NCBI GenBank assembly: GCA_024685285.1
Contig: JAIKVZ010000035.1
Location: 1 to 64,000, forward strand
Length of the DNA: 64,000 bases
Reading direction: 5' to 3'
From: Bacteroidales bacterium
GTDB taxonomy: Bacteria; Bacteroidota; Bacteroidia; Bacteroidales; P3
In this document: in pieces, positions 1 to 9,629 of the stretch
How positions within the stretch are numbered: the stretch's first letter is position 1
Layout: the number at the start of each line of letters is the position of its first letter
Position numbers and translations under genes: made by a program
Notes under the pieces: model-generated
Databases searched by the model: none
What the model saw: the letters and a program-made list of their open reading frames with translations, nothing else
What the model was told of the DNA's origin: nothing

Positions 1-536
1 ATGCCGAGGTCGAGAATCATCTGCTTGAGGCCGGCGAGGTCGTTGGCGTTCATGCACTCGGCGTAGCGGGCGCGGATGTCGTCGATTTGCTTCTGGTGCT
101 CGAGCACGCGGGCGTTGGTGGTTACAAACTGGTTGCGGTCGAAAGCGTCGCCGAAGCGTTTCTGGGCCTTGGCGCACTCTTTCTCGATTTTGTCTTCAAT
201 CTTGGCTATGTGGTCTTCGATGAGGACATCGGCGCGGTAGCGTTTCTTGCTGTCGCGGTTGTCGATGAGAGGGTCGTTGAAAGCGTCGACATGGCCGCTG
301 GCCTTCCAGATTCTGGGGTGCATGAATATGGCGGAGTCGATGCCCACGATGTTTTCGTGGTATTGCACCATTGAGCGCCACCAGTATTGCTTGATGTTGT
401 TTTTGAGCTCGGTTCCGAGCTGGCCGTAGTCGTACACGGCGGCCAGTCCGTCGTAAATCTCGCTCGAGGGGAATATGAAACCGTATTCTTTGGCGTGGGC
501 TACCACTTTTTTGAAGAAATCGTCTTGGTTTGCCAT
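1..536 (-). CDS. glyS: Glycyl-tRNA synthetase, class II dimeric type (3' end beyond window)
   Basis: Charges tRNA-Gly with glycine in the cytoplasm. The visible 178 codons start [20 protein letters not shown] and carry the conserved N-terminal block of the dimeric (alpha2, archaeal/eukaryal-like) Gly[21 protein letters not shown] near residues 23-41, then the WKASGHV sequence near residues 78-84. The frame is open to the window edge, so the C-terminal two thirds, including motifs 2 and 3, are not visible. The ATG at 534-536 lies 28 bp after the proS stop, so the two synthetase genes probably form one operon read leftwards. No strong Shine-Dalgarno site is visible. The family call rests on the N-terminal motifs only, but these are distinctive. 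Confidence 0.93.
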   Translation of the reverse strand, partial: MANQDDFFKKVVAHAKEYGFIFPSSEIYDGLAAVYDYGQLGTELKNNIKQYWWRSMVQYHENIVGIDSAIFMHPRIWKASGHVDAFNDPLIDNRDSKKRYRADVLIEDHIAKIEDKIEKECAKAQKRFGDAFDRNQFVTTNARVLEHQKQIDDIRARYAECMNANDLAGLKQMILDLG

Positions 537-564
537 GGTATGGTGTTGCGTGTTAATGGGTTGG

Positions 565-2037
565 TTAATATGATCTGGCGAAAATGACGCGGCGGTGGCT
601 GGGGCGTCCGCTGAATATGCAGGAGCCCTCTTCGTCGGGTGCGTCGAAGGGTATGCAGCGTATGGTGGCCTTGGTGAGTTCCTTGATTTTCTCTTCGGTC
701 TCGACGGTGCCGTCCCAGTGGCAGAGCAGGAAACCGCCCTTTTCTATCTCGGTCTGGAAATCGTCCCAGGTGTCGACACGGCGTGTCTGTGCGGCGCGGA
801 AGGCGGCGGCTCGGTCGAAAAGCGACTGCTGTATTTCGTCGAGCAGGGTGGTGACGCGGTCGGCAATGCCCTCGATGGGCAGGTTCTGTTTCTCGAGCGT
901 GTCGCGGCGGCACACTTCGCAGGTGCCGTTTTCGAGGTCGCGCGGCCCTATGGCGAGGCGCACAGGGACGCCCTTGAACTCATATTCGTTGAATTTCCAG
1001 CCGGGTTTATACTCGGTGCGGTTGTCGTATTTCACGGTCAGCCCCTTGGCCTCGAGAGCCTTGATTATGGGGGCTATGTGTTCGTCGAGCTGGCGCTGCT
1101 GCTCGTCGCTCTTGCAGATGGGTACTATTGCGACGTGTATCGGGGCCAGCTTGGGTGGCAGCACGAGGCCGTTGTCGTCGCTGTGGGTCATGATGAGGGC
1201 GCCCATAAGGCGTGTGCTCACGCCCCACGATGTGGCCCAGACATACTCCAACAGGTTCTCCTTGTTGAGAAACTGGACTTCGAAAGCCTTGGCGAAGTTT
1301 TGCCCGAGGAAGTGGCTGGTGCCGGCCTGCAAGGCTTTGCCGTCCTGCATCATGGCCTCGATGCAGAGGGTGTCGAGAGCGCCGGCGAAGCGCTCGTTGG
1401 GGCTTTTGTGGCCCTTGATGACAGGCACGGCCATATAGTGCTCAACAAAGTCGGCGTAGACATCGAGCATACGGCGGGCCTCCTCTTCGGCCTCCTCGCG
1501 AGTGGCGTGGGCGGTGTGGCCTTCCTGCCACAGGAACTCGGCGGTGCGGAGGAACATACGGGTCCTCATCTCCCAGCGCACCACGTTGGCCCACTGGTTG
1601 CAGGGGATTGGCAGGTCGCGGTATGATTTAATCCAGTTTTTGTATGTGCTCCATATTATAGTCTCGGAGGTGGGGCGCACAATGAGTTCCTCCTCCAGTT
1701 TGGCGGCTGGGTCGACGACAACGCCGTTGCCGTTGGGGTCGTTCATGAGGCGGTGGTGGGTCACCACGGCGCACTCTTTGGCAAAACCTTCAACGTGCTC
1801 GGCTTCGCGGCTGAGGAAACTTTTGGGTATAAAGAGAGGGAAGTATGCGTTGACGTGGCCGGTGGCCTTGAACATACTATCCAACTGGTGCTGCATTTTC
1901 TCCCAAATGGCGTAGCCGTAGGGCTTGATGACCATGCATCCGCGCACCGCAGAGTTCTCCGCCAAGTCGGCTCGCGACACTAATTCGTTGTACCATTCTG
2001 AGTAATTTTCAGAGCGTTTTACAAAATCTTTTGCCAT
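565..2037 (-). CDS. proS: Prolyl-tRNA synthetase, archaeal/eukaryal type
   Basis: Class II synthetase that joins proline to tRNA-Pro. The 490-residue protein begins [20 protein letters not shown]; an upstream in-frame ATG at 2106 would add 23 lysine/asparagine-rich residues and overlap the promoter, so it was not used. Motif 2 region [15 protein letters not shown] and the [11 protein letters not shown] block are present, followed by the anticodon-binding domain and a C-terminal domain with CEVCRRD (residues about 373-379). The chain ends in tyrosine (FARSY), typical of this subfamily, which lacks the bacterial-type editing insertion. This form is the usual ProRS of Bacteroidetes. It precedes glyS by 28 bp and is divergent from the envelope operon starting at 2144. 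Confidence 0.96.
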   Translation of the reverse strand: MAKDFVKRSENYSEWYNELVSRADLAENSAVRGCMVIKPYGYAIWEKMQHQLDSMFKATGHVNAYFPLFIPKSFLSREAEHVEGFAKECAVVTHHRLMNDPNGNGVVVDPAAKLEEELIVRPTSETIIWSTYKNWIKSYRDLPIPCNQWANVVRWEMRTRMFLRTAEFLWQEGHTAHATREEAEEEARRMLDVYADFVEHYMAVPVIKGHKSPNERFAGALDTLCIEAMMQDGKALQAGTSHFLGQNFAKAFEVQFLNKENLLEYVWATSWGVSTRLMGALIMTHSDDNGLVLPPKLAPIHVAIVPICKSDEQQRQLDEHIAPIIKALEAKGLTVKYDNRTEYKPGWKFNEYEFKGVPVRLAIGPRDLENGTCEVCRRDTLEKQNLPIEGIADRVTTLLDEIQQSLFDRAAAFRAAQTRRVDTWDDFQTEIEKGGFLLCHWDGTVETEEKIKELTKATIRCIPFDAPDEEGSCIFSGRPSHRRVIFARSY

Positions 2038-2075
2038 TTTTATAATTTTTATTTCCTTATTATCAAATATTTTTG

Positions 2076-2083
2076 TAATTTTG
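2076..2083 (+). promoter_or_regulatory. Candidate -7 element, outer-membrane/waaA operon
   Basis: TAATTTTG fits the Bacteroidetes -7 consensus TAnnTTTG and lies 61 bp before the ATG at 2144. A second match, TATTTTTG, overlaps just upstream at 2068-2075. No clear -33 TTG is seen at the right distance. Confidence 0.45.
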
Positions 2084-2103
2084 CCGTTGTTTTCAAAGCA
2101 CTG

Positions 2104-2111
2104 CAAAGGTA
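2104..2111 (-). promoter_or_regulatory. Candidate -7 element, proS-glyS
   Basis: On the minus strand the sequence reads TACCTTTG followed by CAG, a perfect TAnnTTTG. It lies 67 bp upstream of the chosen proS start and supports that start over the ATG at 2106. The divergent promoter of the next operon lies within 30 bp. Confidence 0.55.
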
Positions 2112-2143
2112 CGAAAATAATATCAATTAGGCGATTAAAAATA

Positions 2144-2998
2144 ATGAAAACGGGTAAAAAAATATTCCTGCCGCTTCTGATTGGCCTTGTGCAGCTTGTC
2201 TGGTTGCCTGTCGGCCAGGCTCAAATCAAGCTCTCGGTCGATACCCTCGAATGCCCCATTGTGGGTTTTGGGGTGGGGTTGGTGGCACCGTCGGGAGGCA
2301 ACTCTTACGCTTTTGCCCTCGATGGCTCAAAGTCGGCCGATGGCACCATGGCCACGTTATACGATGCTCCATACCTTGACTTTACTATCAACTCTGCATT
2401 CAAATTCGCCTCGAATTGGCTTATTACTCTCGACGGCGACCTCTGGTTCGGCCTCAGCGGCGACAACCTGACACACCGCAAGGAGCGTATGGGCGACATA
2501 TTTTCCGGAGAGGTATTGCTTGGCTTCGGTGGCTACGACGGTGTCGTTACCTGCTACAACCGCGCCCTCATGGCTCGTATAGGTGTGGGCAATATTCAGC
2601 CTATAATTAAGGGTAACCCTAATTCGGGCATAATGCTGAGGTTGACCGGCGGCCCGATTTGGCAGCGCACCGTTTTTGCCCAGAATTTAAACGAGTCGCC
2701 TGTACCGCAGCTTAACGAGCGCTACCGCCGCATATACGACCACTACCGTAGCGGCATCATCCTCACCGAGGGCATAGGCCTGTGGTTTATGAGCAACTAC
2801 CTCAATTTAATCAACTTTTCAGTGGAACTGCAAGTGTCGCAGTGTCTAACATGGCCTGTACGTGCATACACCCTTGACAACTATTTGGGACTCAACGGTA
2901 AAGACGAGCATACATATCTCGATTTCCTTTTTGGGCTCAAATTTACCTGGATGTTCCCACTGAAAGGCAAAACATCATACGACTATTATCTATTCTAA
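2144..2998 (+). CDS. Outer-membrane beta-barrel-like protein of unknown function
   Basis: I do not recognise a named family. The 284-residue product has a signal peptide ([20 protein letters not shown]...GQA, about 26 residues) and then alternating hydrophobic/aromatic segments such as GDLWFGLSG and [13 protein letters not shown] that look like short beta-strands. It ends in phenylalanine, a common feature of outer-membrane barrels. The ATG at 2144 was preferred to an upstream ATG at 2081 because it places a clean signal peptide at the start and lies after the promoter. It is 10 bp upstream of waaA and heads an envelope operon, so an outer-membrane location is likely. Function is not predicted. 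Confidence 0.75.
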   Translation: MKTGKKIFLPLLIGLVQLVWLPVGQAQIKLSVDTLECPIVGFGVGLVAPSGGNSYAFALDGSKSADGTMATLYDAPYLDFTINSAFKFASNWLITLDGDLWFGLSGDNLTHRKERMGDIFSGEVLLGFGGYDGVVTCYNRALMARIGVGNIQPIIKGNPNSGIMLRLTGGPIWQRTVFAQNLNESPVPQLNERYRRIYDHYRSGIILTEGIGLWFMSNYLNLINFSVELQVSQCLTWPVRAYTLDNYLGLNGKDEHTYLDFLFGLKFTWMFPLKGKTSYDYYLF

Positions 2999-3008
2999 AT
3001 CGCACGCA

Positions 3009-4247
3009 ATGAGATTGATATATACTATAGGCATACTTTTCTACGGCTTCGGGGTGCGTGTGGCTGCCTTGTTTGGTGGCAAAGCCAAACAGATGACTCG
3101 CGGCTGGCGCGAATCAACTCACATTGAACCCTCTGACAAGCCAACGGCATGGTTCCACGCTTCGAGTTTAGGCGAGTTTGAGCAAGCACGTCCCGTAATA
3201 GAACTGTTTAGGAAGTTGAACCCAGATTGGCTTGTGGTACTCACCTTTTTCTCACCTTCAGGCTATGAGGTGAGACACAACTACGACGGTGCTGATGTGG
3301 TGCGCTATTTGCCACTCGACACCCCAGGCAACGCCCGCCAAATGGTGGCAGCAATCAACCCGGAGGTGGCACTTTTTGTCAAGTACGACTTTTGGTTCAA
3401 CCATTTGGGAGAACTGCGCCGCAACAGAGTGCCGACCTACCTCTTCTCGGCTATATTCCGTCCCAGTCAATATTTTTTCAAGCCGTGTGGCAGTTGGTAT
3501 CGCAAGCAGCTTGCGATATGCTACCGGCATATCTTTGTGCAGAACGAGGCTTCATTGGCTCTACTTCAGAGTTTTGGCATATCCAATACCACAGTAGCAG
3601 GCGACACTCGTTTTGACCGCGTGGCCGACATTGCAGCCAAATCTGCTGAATTTCCGAATGTTGCCGAGTTAAGTTCGGTTTGGGGTCGGGTAATCGTCGC
3701 AGGAAGCACATGGGAACCCGACGAAGAACGCCTTAAACGCTTTGTCGACCGCTATCCGCACAGTATAGGTCTGGTGTTGGCGCCCCATGTTGTGAACCAG
3801 CAACATTTGCAATACATTGAGCAACTCTTTGGACCTGAGAACTGTGTGCGCTTTTCAGAACTTGGAGACAAGCCTGTTCAAGGTTCTTGTAAGGTTCTAA
3901 TAATTGACTGCATAGGCTTGCTGTCGGCTCTTTATCGTTATGCCGACGTGGCTTACATAGGTGGTGGCTGGGGCAAAGGTATACACAACCTGCTCGAAGC
4001 TGTCACATGGGGCAAACCTGTGGTGTTTGGCCCAAACTATGGCAAATTCAAAGAGGCTCACGATCTTATATCTGGCGGTGGCGGTTTCAGCTACGACACT
4101 GACGAGGCTCTTTACGCCCATCTTGCCGGTTTGCTCGACAACGAGCAGGCTTGGGCTGAGGCCAGCCGTTTCTGCAAAGCATATGTCGAGGGTAATATTG
4201 GCAGCAGTGCTATGGTGATTAAGAAAATTGAGGAGGATATATTATAA
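3009..4247 (+). CDS. waaA: 3-deoxy-D-manno-octulosonic acid (Kdo) transferase
   Basis: Inner-membrane-anchored glycosyltransferase of family GT30 that adds Kdo from CMP-Kdo to lipid IVA in lipopolysaccharide core synthesis. At 412 residues it has the family's usual length. An N-terminal hydrophobic helix (MRLIYTIGILFYGFGVRVAALF) is followed by the acceptor-side domain with WFHASSLGEFEQARPV (about residues 48-63; the conserved SxGE), and a C-terminal nucleotide-sugar-binding half with GSTWEPDEE, APHVV and YIGGGWGKGIHNLLE (about residues 316-330). Its stop codon overlaps the proposed non-AUG start of the following TamL-like gene, indicating translational coupling. Placement with outer-membrane assembly and isoprenoid genes fits a cell-envelope operon. 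Confidence 0.93.
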   Translation: MRLIYTIGILFYGFGVRVAALFGGKAKQMTRGWRESTHIEPSDKPTAWFHASSLGEFEQARPVIELFRKLNPDWLVVLTFFSPSGYEVRHNYDGADVVRYLPLDTPGNARQMVAAINPEVALFVKYDFWFNHLGELRRNRVPTYLFSAIFRPSQYFFKPCGSWYRKQLAICYRHIFVQNEASLALLQSFGISNTTVAGDTRFDRVADIAAKSAEFPNVAELSSVWGRVIVAGSTWEPDEERLKRFVDRYPHSIGLVLAPHVVNQQHLQYIEQLFGPENCVRFSELGDKPVQGSCKVLIIDCIGLLSALYRYADVAYIGGGWGKGIHNLLEAVTWGKPVVFGPNYGKFKEAHDLISGGGGFSYDTDEALYAHLAGLLDNEQAWAEASRFCKAYVEGNIGSSAMVIKKIEEDIL

Positions 4248-6607
4248 AAAGGTGGAGGCTCATATTGGCAGTGTTGGGTATGACGTTGGCGACATCGTGC
4301 AGCGTTGATAAGTATATTGGTGCCGACGACATGGTCCTTTATGCCAACCGCATTGATGTTACCATGGACGACGGCTCCAAGCCACCGCAAGAGATTGCCG
4401 AGGCTTTGTCGGCCAAGCGTAACTATCTTGTGCAGAAACCTAACAGCCGCTTGTTGTGGATAGGCCGTTTCTCAATGAGGGTCTACTGCCTTTCGAATCC
4501 CGATAGCAAAGGCCCAGTAAGCAATTATTTGCGCCGTCAAGGTCAGGCGCCGGTTGTGTACGACGAATATTCTGCCATACGTTCAGCACAACAGATTGAA
4601 ACATTGCTGGCGTCAAAAGGCTGCTTTGGCTCCAAGGTAAATTTCGACACAATCAAAGTCAAAGGCAAAGACATCACTATCGGCTACCAAGTCCATCCCA
4701 GACAGCGCTACCGCATAGACGAGGTGGTATTCCGTGCTGAGACTCCGGCTGTGGCCAAACTGCTTGAGGATTTGCGTGGGGCATCGCTCCTCAAAGAGGG
4801 CGACTGGTATGACCAAGATAATATGTCCGCAGAACGCACCCGCATAGTCGAGGCTCTACGCAATGAGGGTTATTACAAGGTTACAAAGGAACTGGTATCA
4901 TTTGAGGTCGACACAACTTACACCGAGGGTTTGCTAAGTATAACCGTGCTGGTTAGAGGGACGAACTTGAAAGTCTACCACCTTAACAATATATTTATAT
5001 ACCCCAATAGCAGCGCCGGTTTGCAGAGTGAGAGGTTGGCCAGTGATACGCTGATACACAATTACAAACTTCGTACCCGTACTGTGGATTACCAGTTTGT
5101 GTATGACAAGAAGATGACAATCAGGCCACAGACAATATGCCGTAACCTTTTCCTGTTCCCAGGCCAGACCTACCGGCCACGTAACGTTGCCTCTACATAC
5201 AACTCGTTGCTCGGGCTGCATAATTTCCGTTATATTGACATAGAGTTTGCCGAATCACCGTCAAGTACTGACACCTTGCCGTTGGTTGATGCCCGTGTAC
5301 GTCTTCTAAATAGCACTCAGCAGAAAATCAGTCTCTCCCTTGAGATAACAAATGCTTCGCCTTTTGGAGCACAAGAAACAGGCAACTTCCTCACCAATGG
5401 CAATTTCGGTGTGGAGAGTGTGCTGGAATATCAGCATAAGAACCTCTTTGGTGGAGCCGAATTGCTCAAGGCGCAAGGGTCGCTGTTGGTCGAGTTGCCA
5501 AAGAATATCTTCCGCACAGGCGCTGGCGAGTTCTACGATAACTTCACCGCTTTCGAGACTGGGTTGGACCTCACTCTCAATATGCCGCGCCTACTTTTGC
5601 CGTTCACGTCAAATATATCGTGGCAGCGGGTCAAGCCGCATACATTGCTCTCGTTGGGCGCCAACTATCAGTATCGCAGTTATTTTGAGCGTATGTTGGC
5701 CAATGTGTCATTCGGTTACAGTTGGAGCCACAACCGACGCGTACACCATCAGCTTTTGCCATTAGAGTTCACCTACGCCAATTTCTTTAACCTTGACCAA
5801 GGATTTCTGTCGCGTCTATCATCGGTGAGCGACTTGAGACTAAAATACCTTTACAGCGACCATTTTATCATGGACGCCCGCTACGACTACATCTACACCA
5901 ATCAGGTTGTTGGCAGTCGCAGCAATTTCGAGTATTTCCGCTTCCAGGTAGAGTCGGCTGGCAATGTGCTGTCCGGTTTGAGCCATGCGTTCAATGGACC
6001 TGTGGATGATAACGGCATACGCCAGATATTCGATGTGCCTTATTCTCAGTACATAAGGTTTAGCACTGAATACAAACGTTACTTCTACCATGGTGGTAAA
6101 AGTACTTTTGTGGGTCGTGTGTTGCTGGGTCTTGGTGTGCCGTATGCTAACTCGCAGGCAATGCCTTACGAGAAGAGTTTCTTTGGTGGAGGCTCCACAA
6201 CGATGCGAGCATGGCAATTGCGTCGCCTGGGGCCAGGCTCCTACCGCAACAATACCGACGATGTCATAGAGCGAATGGGCGATATGACCCTTGTGCTGAA
6301 CCTCGAGGAACGTGTGCCGATAGTGGGTGTATTTGAGGCGGCCGCATTCGCCGATGTGGGCAATGTGTGGCTCTTGCGACCGTCGAACGATTTTCCTGAT
6401 GGCGAGTTCGGCTTCGGCAAATTATTGAAGGAGATGGCTGTAGGTGTTGGATTGGGTCTGAGAGTCAATGTGTCGATAATGACAGTACGACTCGATTTTG
6501 GCATACCGCTCTACGACCCAGGCTACGACGCCGCATACCGCTGGCGGCCGCCACACTGGCACATAAACCAGGTTGTGACCAATTTGGGAATAGACTATCC
6601 ATTCTAA
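4244..6607 (+). CDS. BamA/TamA-family outer-membrane lipoprotein (TamL-like), probable AUA start
   Basis: Omp85-superfamily barrel with N-terminal POTRA-like repeats; in Bacteroidetes the TamA-related lipoproteins are called TamL and act in outer-membrane assembly. From the start used here the product is 787 residues. The first 19 codons would read MKRWRLILAVLGMTLATSC, an almost ideal lipoprotein signal with basic n-region and lipobox ending in Cys19. No ATG, GTG or TTG gives this n-region: the frame is closed by TGA at 4229-4231 and the first common start is TTG at 4265. AGGAGG at 4231-4236 is 7 bp before the AUA codon at 4244, which overlaps the waaA stop as ATAA. The barrel has the loop-6-like MRAWQLRRLGPG segment near residue 655 and ends in GIDYPF. 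If AUA is not used, TTG at 4265 yields a shorter signal lacking positive charge. Confidence 0.88.
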   Translation: MKRWRLILAVLGMTLATSCSVDKYIGADDMVLYANRIDVTMDDGSKPPQEIAEALSAKRNYLVQKPNSRLLWIGRFSMRVYCLSNPDSKGPVSNYLRRQGQAPVVYDEYSAIRSAQQIETLLASKGCFGSKVNFDTIKVKGKDITIGYQVHPRQRYRIDEVVFRAETPAVAKLLEDLRGASLLKEGDWYDQDNMSAERTRIVEALRNEGYYKVTKELVSFEVDTTYTEGLLSITVLVRGTNLKVYHLNNIFIYPNSSAGLQSERLASDTLIHNYKLRTRTVDYQFVYDKKMTIRPQTICRNLFLFPGQTYRPRNVASTYNSLLGLHNFRYIDIEFAESPSSTDTLPLVDARVRLLNSTQQKISLSLEITNASPFGAQETGNFLTNGNFGVESVLEYQHKNLFGGAELLKAQGSLLVELPKNIFRTGAGEFYDNFTAFETGLDLTLNMPRLLLPFTSNISWQRVKPHTLLSLGANYQYRSYFERMLANVSFGYSWSHNRRVHHQLLPLEFTYANFFNLDQGFLSRLSSVSDLRLKYLYSDHFIMDARYDYIYTNQVVGSRSNFEYFRFQVESAGNVLSGLSHAFNGPVDDNGIRQIFDVPYSQYIRFSTEYKRYFYHGGKSTFVGRVLLGLGVPYANSQAMPYEKSFFGGGSTTMRAWQLRRLGPGSYRNNTDDVIERMGDMTLVLNLEERVPIVGVFEAAAFADVGNVWLLRPSNDFPDGEFGFGKLLKEMAVGVGLGLRVNVSIMTVRLDFGIPLYDPGYDAAYRWRPPHWHINQVVTNLGIDYPF

Positions 6608-6622
6608 ATACTTTATAGCACT

Positions 6623-7597
6623 ATGAAAGATCTGAATGAGCTGCTCGCCACAGTGAGCCAATTGTTTGACCAAGCCAACCATACAGCTGCACCGGCGGGG
6701 CTGTACGACCCAATAGAGTATACCATGCACCTGGGCGGCAAGCGGTTGCGTCCGGCGCTGCTTATGGCCGCTTGCGAGATGTTTGGCGGCGAGGCCGAAC
6801 AGGCTGCCAACGCGGCAATGGGCATCGAAATGTTCCACAACTACACACTGCTTCATGACGATTTGATGGACCAGTCGCCGCTACGTCGAGGCAAACCTAC
6901 GGTGTATCGTAAGTGGAACTCAAACACGGCCATCCTTTCAGGCGATACTATGTTCGCTTTGGCGTGGCGCTATATGTTGCAGAGTCGCTGCCAGCGTCTT
7001 AGCGAGGTGCTGTCGTGTTTTTGCAACACCGCCATCGAGGTCGTGGAGGGTCAGCAATTAGATATGGATTTTGAGCGGACTGCCAAAGTGCCTATAGCCG
7101 ACTATATGGAGATGATACGCCTCAAGACAGCGGTGTTGCTGGCCTGCGCCCTAAAGGTTGGTGCGTTGCACACCAATGCCTCCGCTGCTGATGTGGAGCG
7201 CCTGTATGGTGTTGGAATTCACTGCGGACTGGCTTTCCAACTGCAGGACGACCTTCTTGATGTCTATGGTGATGTAGCCGTGTTTGGCAAACAGACGGGC
7301 CAAGATATCATTGACCGCAAGAAAACATATATGGTGCTGCGCGCCATGGAGCTGCTCCCGCCCGACGAGGCTGCAAGTTTGGAAACGATGTATGCCGAGC
7401 CTTGCATCGACGCAGCAGGCAAGGTGGCCCGTGTCAAGGAGGTGTATGACCGCCTCGACCTGCGCACTGTAGTCGCAGAGGCGGTTGACCGCGAATTTGA
7501 AATCGCCACTGCCGAACTCGATGCAATTGCAGTGCCGGAAAGCAATAAGAGCACTATGCGCGAGCTCGTGAAATCGCTCGTTGGACGTAAAAAATAA
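6623..7597 (+). CDS. Polyprenyl diphosphate synthase
   Basis: Trans-isoprenyl diphosphate synthase that extends an allylic diphosphate with isopentenyl diphosphate units, supplying quinone side chains or other isoprenoids. The 324-residue length is typical. The lysine/arginine substrate site HLGGKRLRPALL is near residue 37, the first Asp-rich motif LLHDDLMD near residue 78 and the second, FQLQDDLLD, near residue 205. Product length depends on residues just before the first motif and cannot be read with confidence, so ispA versus ispB is left open. It begins 15 bp after the TamL-like gene, is the last member of the envelope operon, and is followed by a new promoter. Confidence 0.92.
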   Translation: MKDLNELLATVSQLFDQANHTAAPAGLYDPIEYTMHLGGKRLRPALLMAACEMFGGEAEQAANAAMGIEMFHNYTLLHDDLMDQSPLRRGKPTVYRKWNSNTAILSGDTMFALAWRYMLQSRCQRLSEVLSCFCNTAIEVVEGQQLDMDFERTAKVPIADYMEMIRLKTAVLLACALKVGALHTNASAADVERLYGVGIHCGLAFQLQDDLLDVYGDVAVFGKQTGQDIIDRKKTYMVLRAMELLPPDEAASLETMYAEPCIDAAGKVARVKEVYDRLDLRTVVAEAVDREFEIATAELDAIAVPESNKSTMRELVKSLVGRKK

Positions 7598-7617
7598 AAA
7601 AAAATAGTGCAAAACGC

Positions 7618-7646
7618 TTGTGGATTAGAAAAATAATGTATATTTG
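7618..7646 (+). promoter_or_regulatory. Promoter of the Exb operon
   Basis: TTG at 7618-7620 and TATATTTG at 7639-7646 are separated by 18 bp and match the Bacteroidetes -33/-7 pattern. The ATG lies 67 bp further on, leaving an AT-rich leader of about 60 nt. Confidence 0.6.
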
Positions 7647-7713
7647 CATGAGAATTGACAAAATTGAAATTTGTAACAATTAATTAATAATCAAAACACT
7701 AACTAATCAAGTC

Positions 7714-8547
7714 ATGAAAAAAGTAATTGCATTGATGTCAGTAATTGGCTTATTGACATTCACCAATCTCAATGGATTGATGGCTCAGGACGCTGTTGAA
7801 GCTCCCGCACCCCAAGAAGCAACCGAACAGGTAGACGAGGCCGCCGACTCTGTGGCCCCCGCCCTTGACGAGGCTGCCGAAGAGGTGGAAAACGTGGCCG
7901 CCGCTGAGGAGACCACCAAGTCGTTCCACCAGGTTCTGAAAGAGAAGTACATTCAGGGTGGCGCCGGCTGGATGACCCCTGTGCTTATCTGCCTTATCTT
8001 CGGTATGGCTCTGGTTATCGAGCGCATCCTCTATCTCAACATGGCCACCACCAATGTGCAGCAACTGCTCGATGGCATTGAGGACAACATGAAGAACGGC
8101 AATGTCGAGGGCGCCAAAGAGCTCTGCCGCAACACCCGTGGCCCCGTGGCCAGCATTTTCTACCAAGGTCTGGACCGTATCAACGAGGGTCTCGACAATG
8201 TTGAGAAGGCCGTCACCTCCTACGGTGGTGTTCAGATGGCCCGCCTCGAGAGCAACATGACCTGGATTTCGCTGTTCATCGCCCTGGCTCCTTCATTCGG
8301 ATTCCTTGGCACTGTGGTCGGTATGGTTCAGGCATTCGACGACATTGAGGTTGCCGGTGACATCAGCCCGACCGTCGTGGCCGGCGGTATGAAGGTCGCT
8401 CTGTTGACCACCATCTTCGGTCTCATCGTGGCCATTATCCTCCAAATCTTCTACAACTATCTTCTTACCAAAATCGAAAGCCTTGTGGGCCAGATGGAAG
8501 ACGGTTCCATCAGCTTCATGGACATCCTCGTCAAGAACAAGAAATAA
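7714..8547 (+). CDS. MotA/TolQ/ExbB proton channel family protein
   Basis: Inner-membrane proton channel subunit that, with ExbD/TolR partners, uses the proton motive force to drive TonB- or Tol-type work at the outer membrane. A signal-peptide-like start (MKKVIALMSVIGLLTFTNLNGLMAQ) is followed by about 45 acidic, alanine-rich residues (EAPAPQEATEQVDEAADS and onward), then TM1 near residues 88-105 (WMTPVLICLIFGMALVIE), a cytoplasmic segment, TM2 with WISLFIALAPSFGFLGTVVGMVQAF (about residues 184-208) and TM3 with MKVALLTTIFGLIVAIILQIF. The TM2/TM3 sequences are characteristic of the family. The extra acidic N-terminus is longer than in the classic ExbB. It is co-directional with a small membrane protein and two ExbD genes. 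Confidence 0.93.
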   Translation: MKKVIALMSVIGLLTFTNLNGLMAQDAVEAPAPQEATEQVDEAADSVAPALDEAAEEVENVAAAEETTKSFHQVLKEKYIQGGAGWMTPVLICLIFGMALVIERILYLNMATTNVQQLLDGIEDNMKNGNVEGAKELCRNTRGPVASIFYQGLDRINEGLDNVEKAVTSYGGVQMARLESNMTWISLFIALAPSFGFLGTVVGMVQAFDDIEVAGDISPTVVAGGMKVALLTTIFGLIVAIILQIFYNYLLTKIESLVGQMEDGSISFMDILVKNKK

Positions 8548-8602
8548 TAGTCTAAGGAGATCGCAAACCGTTTTGTCAAACCATAAAAATCCTTAAACTG
8601 TT

Positions 8603-9052
8603 ATGAAAGAAAAAACCGATAAACTGGTGACCCTGGTGTGCCTGGGCCTCGCCCTGCTTGCTACGGTTTTTGCCATAATCTTCGCACTCAATATTGACAA
8701 AAACGCCGGATTCTACGGCATCACCTACTGGATGCTGCTCATTCTGCTCGGAGTGTCAATCATTGCAATCTTTGTGTTCCTTGGCAAAAAACTGGCAGAA
8801 CGTTTCAAGACCCAGCCCGGTTACCTCAAAAAATTCCTTCTCCTCATCGGCCTCATCGTCGTGGTGTGCGTGGTGTCATACTTGCTCTCCACCGGCAACG
8901 ACGTAAGCATAGCCATGCTTGAGAAAAACAACCTGACCGTCGGCACGTCCAAACTCATCGGTGCCTTCTGCATCGTGGTCTACATACTGGTCATCGGGGC
9001 AGCAGCCTCCATCCTCTATGTAGAGTGCTCCAAACTATTTAAAAAGAAATAA
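8603..9052 (+). CDS. Four-helix membrane protein in the Exb operon
   Basis: I do not recognise a named family. The 149-residue product shows four hydrophobic segments: about residues 8-28 (VTLVCLGLALLATVFAIIFAL), 38-60, 74-95 and 118-140. A basic loop lies between helices two and three and a lysine-rich tail (KLFKKK) ends the chain, consistent with both termini in the cytoplasm. It sits 55 bp after ExbB and 4 bp before the first ExbD. A small membrane protein at this position between ExbB- and ExbD-like genes is common in Bacteroidetes as far as I know. A role as an accessory subunit of the proton channel is inferred only from position. Confidence 0.8.
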   Translation: MKEKTDKLVTLVCLGLALLATVFAIIFALNIDKNAGFYGITYWMLLILLGVSIIAIFVFLGKKLAERFKTQPGYLKKFLLLIGLIVVVCVVSYLLSTGNDVSIAMLEKNNLTVGTSKLIGAFCIVVYILVIGAAASILYVECSKLFKKK

Positions 9053-9056
9053 AACT

Positions 9057-9629
9057 ATGGGTAGAAAAACTCCTGGATTGAACACAAGCGCTATGTCCGA
9101 CATCTCGTTCCTGTTGTTGGCTTTCTTCCTGATGGTCTCCAACATCAACTCCGATTCGGGTATTGCACGTAAGTTGCCGCCCCCATTGCCGCCCAACCAG
9201 GACACCCCCGAAGTGCGCGAGCGCAACATCTTCGTGGTGATGGTCAACAAGGACGACCGACTGCTGTTCAACAAGGAATATGGTCGCATAGAGGATTTGA
9301 AGGACCGCGCCAAGGAATTCCTCGGCAACCCCAACAACCTCCCCAACCTGCCCGAAAAGGTCCCGACCGATATTCCTCTGTTAGGCAGAATGGATGTCTC
9401 CAAGGGCGTTATTTCTTTGCGAAACGACCGCGGCACATCGTACGATATGTACCTTCAGGTACAGAATGAACTCTCCGCAGCCATAAGCGAGATGCGCAAC
9501 GAACTCTCGACGCAACGCTTCGGCCGCAAATACGCAGACCTCTCAGAACCCCAGCGCGAAGCCATAGACCAGGCCATCCCCGTGGCCATATCCGAGGCTG
9601 AGCCTACAAAAATAGGAGATAAGAAGTAA
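9057..9629 (+). CDS. ExbD/TolR family protein (first copy)
   Basis: Single-pass inner-membrane partner of the ExbB channel with a periplasmic C-terminal domain. Of 190 residues, about 13-35 form the membrane helix (MSDISFLLLAFFLMVSNINSDSG). The helix begins with the conserved SDISFLLLAFF pattern; its Asp is the likely proton-carrying residue of the family. The periplasmic part is longer than in proteobacterial ExbD (about 140) and ends in SEAEPTKIGDKK. The gene starts 4 bp after the small membrane protein and its stop overlaps the ATG of the second ExbD by one base. Confidence 0.92.
   Translation: MGRKTPGLNTSAMSDISFLLLAFFLMVSNINSDSGIARKLPPPLPPNQDTPEVRERNIFVVMVNKDDRLLFNKEYGRIEDLKDRAKEFLGNPNNLPNLPEKVPTDIPLLGRMDVSKGVISLRNDRGTSYDMYLQVQNELSAAISEMRNELSTQRFGRKYADLSEPQREAIDQAIPVAISEAEPTKIGDKK

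Noticed and set aside
595-1626. 343-codon open frame on the plus strand
   Set aside because: It is antisense to proS, which has a clear family assignment; the frame is open because of GC-rich codon positions. No promoter or recognisable domain.
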